This document shows positions 34,301-64,000 of a stretch of DNA of 64,000 bases, in pieces (position 1 is the stretch's first letter; each line of letters starts with the position of its first letter). The notes under the pieces are model-generated. The model did not search any database. It was not told where the DNA came from and saw nothing but the letters and a program-made list of their open reading frames with translations. Position numbers and translations under genes: made by a program. The stretch comes from Apostichopus japonicus (Eukaryota > Echinodermata > Holothuroidea > Aspidochirotida > Stichopodidae). The stretch lies in contig NC_092574.1 of the NCBI RefSeq assembly GCF_037975245.1, positions 21,851,713-21,915,712 on the forward strand, given 5' to 3'.

Positions 34301-37300
34301 TTGGGAAGAGAAAGGTAGGCCTTGGCAGAGGAACAAAGACAATGGACAGGAGCACAGGGAGAGTGTAGTTGAGAGATATATACAGGCTGTTCCAAATAAT
34401 GAGTGCGGAAAGAGAGTAGGAGTATTTTAAATTGAATTGGGTCGCTAATAGGAAGCCAGCGAAGTTCCCTCAAGAGTGGAGTTGTATGGCAACCTCTGGT
34501 CTTCCTTTCACAATGCGTGCCACAGAGTTTTGAATTTTCTGAAATTTCTGTATGGATAAATCTGACAGGCCAAAGAGTAAAGAATTGAGGAAGTCAAGCC
34601 TGGCCACCAAAGCATGAACCAGTATTTTGCAAATTTCATCATCTGACGTTATTTTTTTGCATAAATTAGGTCATCTCCAACAGCAAGAGGAGTAAAAAAT
34701 AGATCCATAATGCCCTTTGAAAAGTGTATTACTCCTTATATACAGTTAACTTACCTCCAGTACACTTCCTTATAAAATTTTGATAATTCATAATTGTCTG
34801 TACATTTCTAGCAGATATTGTTAAAATTTATCGTGCTAAAAAACATTTCTTTCTTTTGTTTTCTTTACTTATTTATATGCCCCCTCCCCCCACACCCCTT
34901 GTTAGTATAGTAAGGAAGGAATATTTATTTATATCGTGTTGTCTACTTTCTATTGGAAAGATTATTTATAGAATGATGAATGCTTTGTATACAAAAGAAG
35001 AAAAGAAAAAAGAGGATAAATGGAGGTAAATGGTTTTTCCCATTTGTTTTTCTATCAGTTATGGGATCTGAGGTTTGAGAAAGCTGTATTTGAAGCCAAA
35101 CAGAATGAAGATTACTTGAGTGACATTGCAGTGGATGAAACCAACAGGATTGTTTTTGCTACAAGGTTAGAAAGTTTAGAACATCCAAAGGTTGGTTTTT
35201 GTTCAACTCGGCGTGGCGCAAACATCCAGGTGCAGTTAGAATTATGACTTTTGATCTGTAAACACATAGTTCCCTCAAAACTCTCCATCAAAATAGATCG
35301 TCTGGGGTATGAGGGGTATGCAGTTATTTGTGAATATTATGCAATGTTGTCAGAAATCTATATTATAACTCCCAACCTGACGTAGACTTCATGATTAAGC
35401 AAACAACTATTGCATCGTAAAGTCTTCGCCCTTTGCAGATAATAAAGTCATGTGGTTGAATGGTCTGACATGTTGTCACGACGATGTCTCTCGGAAGTCT
35501 TTTGTTTCTCTCTATAAATCATCCTTGTTATTGGCCTTTGATCATTTGATGTTGTAACAGAACAATTCAAGAAGATATTGATTCATGACAGATTCCACCT
35601 TTATTGGAAAATTTATTTGTACGTTGATGAATATAGTTATTATTTTGACACATTTGATACATTTTCATGTCCATTTTAATTACTTGTAGTGGAGACGGTA
35701 CCATGTCAACATTTAACATCAAAAGAAGACGCTTTGATCTGCAGTCTGAAAATTTACATTCTGAACTAATGTGTGTAGAAATAGTGAGGGTAAGTATTTA
35801 TAGGGTAGGGGTGGGTGTGGGGTGGGGTTGTCAGACGAAAAGCATATGCAGTGACCACCTCTGTATTCTTGTAACAAAGTAGTTTGATTTGCTTAAAATC
35901 TCATTCTAAATGAAATGTTGCTGACACTTTTGAGTGCAATATAGATTTGGAAGTGACATGATAAATGCAAAACATTTGTGAAGGTTCTTAAAGCAATGAT
36001 GACGAAGACATCTTTCCTGGCCATAATTCCATAAAAAGTGCAGCTCTTTGTCCCAGCTTGGCTGATAGGCAATCTTATTTGAATAAATAACATTTTTTTT
36101 TAACTTTCTGCGCATGGCGGATGAAATGCTGTTATCTTTTTGTTTTGTTTTTTGGAACAGATGATTAAAAATTACCTTCAAAAGATTTCTTCATTTAATT
36201 GTCTACATATTTAAGTCACATGCCAAAATCTATGTTCCTCAAGATTAACCTTGTTCAATCAGCTACAAATTCTTGCTCCATCTCATCTGCAGCTCCTAAG
36301 TTTTTGAAATCTTTGTCTTGTCCATATCAAGTCTGTCACCTCTGCAGACTCTTTCAAAGAAAGACTAACCTTTTTGTTTTGATTTTTTATAAGTCCATAT
36401 TACAGCTTCTTTGGTTGTTATAGTTAGTTTGTACAGAGTTTCTTATTATAACTTTTCAAACATCCTCACCAAGAACACAAAAACAACAAGCTATCAAATG
36501 TATCGTTGAGTGAAATGTCTGTGTTATACCATTTAGCCTATAAAACCTGCTTCTTGCCCTCTCAAGTACCTGGAGAATGAGCTCATCACTTTTTTGGGTC
36601 ACTTGCTAAAATTCTGCTGTCCCATAAATGTACTTTCCTTCTCCCAAAGTCTTCCTTGCTAATTTCTTATCTGTACGTTGCATTACAGAGAGGAAGGAAG
36701 GTGGTTTGTGGGGGCAGTGACGGCAGTCTGAATTTTTACAACTGGGAGGAGTTTGGTGACATCAGCGACCGCTTCCCTGGCCATCCAGAATCGGTAGATT
36801 TCAGCTGTAAAATTCTGGATGATTTAATATGCACAGGTTCTGGTGACGGCATGATAAGGTGAGTATTTATCACAGCATGGAGAAAGAAAGGAAAACTGTG
36901 TGAAGAGACTCATATCATCTTGTGTTATCAGGAAAATAAAATGTCTACAAAGTGCTTCAAAGAAAAAGGTATTATTTACTGTAACATGAAGAACTATACA
37001 TGTAGGCCTGGTATGTATATAGAAAGGCATGCATTAGTGCATCCAGGTGTTGTAGTGGGCTTGAAAACCCCCCTCTGACCCCCTCCCCTACTCCTTTTCA
37101 ACTTCATGCAAAATTGTTATTAGTGCAACCTTGTGTTAAGATTAATAGTCTAAATGCGCCACAGAATTCCTGATTTGACAAATTTTCCTCATTTTTGTCT
37201 GGGGCAGGACCCCACAGATTCCCTACTTGGGAGTCTGCTTCAATTATGCCAGGACTGTACCTACTCCTTTATAAAACCTCAAGATCTAGATCTGTTCCTG

Positions 37301-37688
37301 GTACAACCAAGGTTTAAGCAAGACAAGCAGTGGGTGTTTTTCTTGATGATTGAATTCTGTTTTAATGAAACATTCTCTGATTGTAATATTATTTATGACG
37401 AATTTGACGTTTTTCATTTTTTCTCGATATCTCAGAGCAGTCAATGTGTATCCTCACCGGTTCATGGGGATCATTGGTGACCATGGCAACCTACCGGTAA
37501 ATAATTTGACAGTCAATGGCGAGGCGACCATCCTAGCAAGCTGCGGACATGACCAAAGGATCAAATTCTGGGACGTGGAACATTTCCATCACATAGGCAA
37601 ACTGGAGAAGAAAGCTAAAGTTTCCGATAAAAATAAAAGGTTGGACGCCAAAGGAAAAGAAGAGAATTTCTTTGCGGATCTGGAATGA
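31368..37688 (+). CDS. WDR55: WD repeat-containing protein 55, complete (8 exons, 366 aa)
   Basis: WD40 propeller protein of the nucleus/nucleolus; in vertebrates and yeast (Jip5) the family is tied to rRNA processing. Exons: 31368-31472, 32574-32680, 32830-32927, 33681-33841, 35059-35165, 35690-35789, 36689-36858, 37436-37688. All borders are GT/AG and the phases close exactly at TGA 37686-37688. The start ATG is at 31368, where -3 is A and +4 is G; an in-frame upstream ATG (31260) has a less protein-like lead. The protein opens with an acidic Ser/Glu-rich tail, then VELDLPAMGLEFHPAEPLLA, which is typical of WDR55. Blade ends seen include FIDGTIKLY, KDKSWKLFN, DDDGRLKLWD, SGDGTMSTFN, GSDGSLNFYNW and HDQRIKFWDVEHF. 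It ends in a Lys-rich stretch and ENFFADLE, also a family feature. Length is near human WDR55 (383). It lies tail to tail with CYFIP. Confidence 0.95.
31473..32573 (+). other. WDR55 intron 1
   Basis: 1.1-kb AT-rich intron. No repeat or RNA gene recognised. The 31444-31779 minus-strand open frame overlaps exon 1 in antisense and has no motif. Confidence 0.5.
32928..33680 (+). other. WDR55 intron 3
   Basis: AT-rich intron with an ATTAATTA/TTTAATT-rich stretch at about 33340-33460. No other structure supported. Confidence 0.5.
34064..34650 (-). pseudogene. Degraded non-LTR retrotransposon 3' end (reverse-transcriptase C-terminus)
   Basis: Read on the minus strand, 34650 to about 34475 gives VARLDFLNSLLFGLSD then KIQNSVARIVKG. 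After a 1-base frameshift, 34473-34207 gives LRELRWLPISDPIQFKILLL and later FAYSAPYLWNQLPDQSR. This order (RLD-CNSLL, QN-AAR, LRELHWLP-IQFK, AP-LWN-LP) is the hallmark C-terminal end of CR1/L2/Rex-type LINE ORF2. It continues to GGTGCTATTATAAATCC and an (ATT)n tail at 34079-34064, as LINE 3' ends do. 5'-truncated, frameshifted and inactive; it lies antisense in WDR55 intron 4. Confidence 0.8.
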
Positions 37689-40600
37689 AGGAATCCAATC
37701 CCTGAACATCGTAAAACTCCATGAGAGGAATTCTACGGCAGCAGGCCGAGGTGAATTCAGGAGTAGGAAAATCTAAGGCAGGTTATTACACCTGGTGGTG
37801 GGTAACAGGTCCTTCTATTCCCTCTGACAAACTTAACTTGGATAGTGTCAGTCCAATGCAATAAGGTCATATTGAAATTATCTTCATGGCCTCATTGCCA
37901 ATGTACTGTTCTGAAGCTGGGACACAACTATGTATATTGCTGGGGGAGTTGGGGGGGGGGGGGAGAAGGGTGCGGCGGTAGAATACTTCATACGTACGTA
38001 TTATAAAACATGTATTTGAGGTACATTGTTTCAAACATTTGCAAAATACAGCACCAGTTTGCATCTACACATCCTCCCAATGTTTCTCAAGAGGAGGGAC
38101 AAACCTCTCCTAAAAAAAAAAAAAACCCTCCCCTGGATGACTCAACATCTAAGACCTCTTGCCAACCCCCCCCCCCCCCCCAGGTTATAAGAAAAAGGTA
38201 GTTGCACCCTATTCTGTACAAAACTTTTTTTTGTGGCCAGAAGTGTGTATAAGTGAAGTGACCCATCCAAATAATCTTAATTAGAGCGATCGAAGTAGGA
38301 GGCATGTAGATGTGTATTGGAAGGTGTGTATTGGTAGGTGTGTACTTGAAGTTGTGTATTGCAAGATGTATTGTAATTTTCAATGGTATGAATTTATGAG
38401 CAGAGGCATTGATATGGTTGGTCTCTGTAGATGTTACGGCATGTTTGTTTTATTCCAGATATTCAGTTTTGGTGCCCACATGTCTCTAATCCACCCACTT
38501 TTACTCAACCTAAACGGTTCTTTACCATCATATATTGAAATCTAGAGATAATGAACCTAGAGTTGATGTCCCAAAATATTCCTTTGAAGAATTTTTGGAG
38601 AGGTAGTGTAGTATCTATTTTAGGTTTAACAGCATTAATCAGCTTTTGCACTTTTTTGCCAAGGTTATTATACAAGGCAGGTACTTGTAGTAAGATGATA
38701 TTTTATTTCAGTTGACAAGGCCAATGTGAAACTGTGTAAATCATTTTCATACAAAGATTCCTTTGTAAAGCTATGAATGAATATAAATTTCAAATTACAA
38801 AAGAAGTGAATAGTATGGTTTTCTTCCTATTCTCACACATATTTTCCTATTATTGATAGAATTAACCTTTTTTTAATATTAAACATTAAATCCAGGGTTG
38901 GTTATTACTCAAGTCAGATTCAAGTAAACATGTTCAACTGGAAGTATTTATTAAATTTGGAATTGTTATGGACATTTTAAATTTACATAAAAGGAACCCT
39001 AACATTCCCAAAACTTTGTTTTGTCCTTTTTTTCAATTGAATAATATCATTATGATTCTCCTAATGGATACAGGTTTGAGATGGTTTGGAGGAAGCCAGA
39101 AGTCCATGTCCCAATATCAGTGAGGATGAAATTTGCATGCAAATCATTGCTGGGACCAAGATTCCTAGCCCCCTCTCACCACTCCCCAACCCCTCTTTGT
39201 TAGGGGTGTCATTAAGTGTCATTAAAATATTAAAGTATTAAACAATTTTGTTTTCACCTGCTAAACAAAATAACAAGACAAATTATATTTTAATACTTTT
39301 TTCTTTTAATTTCAAAACAGAAGACCAACACAAGTAACGTCAGTACAAACAACAGTGACAAAAAACGTCTACTCAGTGTGACTTTATACCGTCACCAATA
39401 ACAAACCATCACAATAAATTTTTGGTTATTTAAGAAAACACAATAACATGATCAATACAAGTAAAGTAGTTACAAAAATGGTACCAAAAATTTCTCTACA
39501 AGACACACTCTATCACCTTTCACAAAGAGATTGCCATACAATTTGAAAGAGTATCCCTTTAACCTCAACTATTAAGTGACCCACTGAAATCAAAATTAAG
39601 CTTAGGCCAGAATATAAAGTGCAGTGTTCCTTGTGACAACCTATCAAAACTTTGCATAAACCTTTCTTGTTAGTCATTACAGAACTTATTTTAACATGTG
39701 CTGCGCATCATTGATGGAATGCTGCAATCACGTTTAATTTTTAATAAATAAGAATACTCTAGCAACTAATATATACCATGTGCAGCATAAAACCGACTCA
39801 TATAATTTATTTGATTTAACTGAACTTTGCATAGCAATTATAACACTAGGCTGTATAGGCTAAAGAGCACAGAGGAACCTTCCATACATATTTTATTGAA
39901 ACTCTGGGTAGCTGAAGCAGTTCTGCAATTTCTTCTACAAACAGTTAGGCTTGGAATCAACTGAAAAAAGGAAAAGCCACAAATATTCAAAAAGTTTAAC
40001 TAAATTCCTAAGCAATACATGGTTTCTTACTTTTGATGGGTATATGAAATGAAGGCTATATATATCGCATAATACAGATTTTTTTTTTATTAACAATTTT
40101 AATTCTTTTTTTACAAATCTCTAAAACTTAGGATGTGTAACAGTATTGTTTTTATATCTCTTCAAATAGCTTTTTTATTATACATGGTTTGTTTGCTCAA
40201 CAAGTCTTTTCACTAAGTAGTAATAGTTTTTACTCTTATTAGTTTTCTTATCTAATTCACCTAAATATACAAGATTCATTTGTTTGGTTGATATTTAAGA
40301 AATACAACATTGAAAGTGTTGCTACAGCACAGAGTGTTCTCTTCAAAAAGAAAAAAAGGGGGAAAAAATAGCTGGCATGCAAGAAGAAAAAAAGAAGAGA
40401 ATTTCTGTAAAATTTATTATACAGAATGATTTTTAAGAAATATCATCGCTCAATGAAGTTCTTGTGTTTTATTCAAAAAAAGATTTGAAGTTCCCACACA
40501 ATACTCTCGAGCAGCTTATGACATAAGTACATTTAAATGAACAGGTATAAGAAAGTAACTAAAATAGCCATAATCACAAATACATGAATATTCGTATCTG

Positions 40601-41355
40601 GTTTCGGCAAAGTCCAATGCAATAATTTGCCAGGTTCGAGCGACTACCACTATTTGCATTTAAATTCTCTCTCTTAAAATAGAGATTAAAGTAGAGTTTT
40701 TTGCTCCTCACACAGTTATATTAAATTTGTAACACCTTGCTTTTAAGTGGAAAAAATGTTGGAAGAACAGCAATGTTACCTAGACCTATTGTCCTATATA
40801 ATTATAGGATTTTAATGTGACAAAGCATCACCAACTGAGCAAAATTACTTCAAAGGAAACTGCTTCAAACTTATTTTATGATTTGAGTTAATAATTGGGA
40901 TCTCTTAATTTGATAGAGGGTACAGCTTCAGTTTATATGTTGTTATGGTCGTGTAGAAATACAGTTGGTTACACTTCGTGGCTAAATATATGGTGGTGGT
41001 ATTGCAGAACTGTTTAAAAATGTTGGTAGATTCCAAGCCAAGATAAATCATTTATGTAAAATCTTACATTCCAATTCTGTGGGAAGGAGGGGGGGAGGAT
41101 TTGAAATCCCTTGCAAGAGGGAATGAAAATGTCATAAACATAATGCAAACATTACAACTAATATATGCTATACAAAAGATGAATGTGCTTGGGAGGTAGT
41201 TTCCGAATTATTTCTTTAATTTTTTACTATTATTTCTTTCAATGTAAGGACATAGTTGATATATTAAAAACAACATGTAAGGCGGCAAAATTGAAGAGTC
41301 AACAGATTTGTCCAGTTCTACTCTGCACGTGGATTATCTTTTACTGAGACCGTTC
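37689..41355. other. Convergent 3' region between WDR55 and CYFIP
   Basis: 3.7 kb without coding sequence, holding the 3' UTRs of both genes. Poly-G near 37950, a short A-run near 38112 and a C-run at 38166-38181 are simple tracts. Short variants of GGTGTGTATTGG/TGTGTA occur at 38310-38370. Candidate plus-strand AATAAA near 39414 and minus-strand AATAAA (TTTATT near 40087 and 39892) are possible poly(A) signals. Which ones are used cannot be told. Confidence 0.5.

Positions 41356-64000
<22,645 letters not shown>

Noticed and set aside
34207-34473. 88-codon minus-strand frame as a host gene
   Set aside because: It is the reverse-transcriptase C-terminal remnant of a LINE, with a frameshift just upstream and an (ATT)n tail downstream.

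Overview
The window is animal nuclear DNA: AT-rich, intron-dense (about 50 coding exons with GT/AG borders), and full of minisatellites and small DNA transposons. Gene content and repeat flavour suggest a marine invertebrate deuterostome, probably an echinoderm and perhaps a sea cucumber. The species call is inference from general familiarity and was not tested. There are no prokaryotic features, no CRISPR array, and I recognised no tRNA or rRNA gene.

Three protein-coding genes account for all the coding sequence I can support. (1) <1-27168, plus strand: the last 27 exons of a NACHT/WD40-repeat protein of the NWD1/NWD2 type, an intracellular STAND-class NTPase. It runs from an N-terminal DUF4062-like region through a P-loop (exon 7) and Walker B (exon 10) to a long WD40 C-terminus. 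The first exon or exons lie left of the window. (2) 31368-37688, plus strand: a complete 8-exon WDR55 gene, a 366-residue WD40 protein linked to ribosome biogenesis. (3) 64000>-41356, minus strand: the C-terminal half of CYFIP (Sra-1/PIR121), the Rac1-binding subunit of the WAVE regulatory complex. It meets WDR55 tail to tail. Exon phases close perfectly in all three models (1547, 366 and 630 codons in the window).

The most unusual coding observation is at the CYFIP 3' end. After exon 47980-48127 there are two homologous but diverged last exons in the same phase. The distal one (41356-41523) encodes the conserved CYFIP C-terminus. The proximal one (45081-45230) encodes a different tail. A possible further Pro/Ser/Tyr-rich exon lies at 44503-44595. 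Upstream, the intron after the Rac1 D-site exon carries two decayed tandem copies of that exon's end.

Non-coding layout: four short elements flanked by TTAA, from three unrelated terminal-repeat families, sit in introns of gene 1 (2187-2999, 8956-10543, 23293-23648, 24811-25092). A non-autonomous hAT element with a perfect 8-bp target duplication sits in a CYFIP intron (59032-60666). A CYFIP-intron repeat (about 55913-58468) contains five copies of a roughly 400-bp unit loaded with AGGTCA/TGACCT half-sites in DR1, DR2, DR4 and DR5 spacings. A degraded LINE reverse-transcriptase tail lies in WDR55 intron 4, and a hammerhead-like Penelope-type motif lies at 62134-62175. Tandem arrays include an 11-bp minisatellite (15863-17758) that runs into a splice acceptor, an (ACY)n tract (53266-54026), and 43- to 47-bp arrays around the CYFIP 3' end. 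Two abutting foldback structures lie in the 28.8-31.4 kb intergenic gap.
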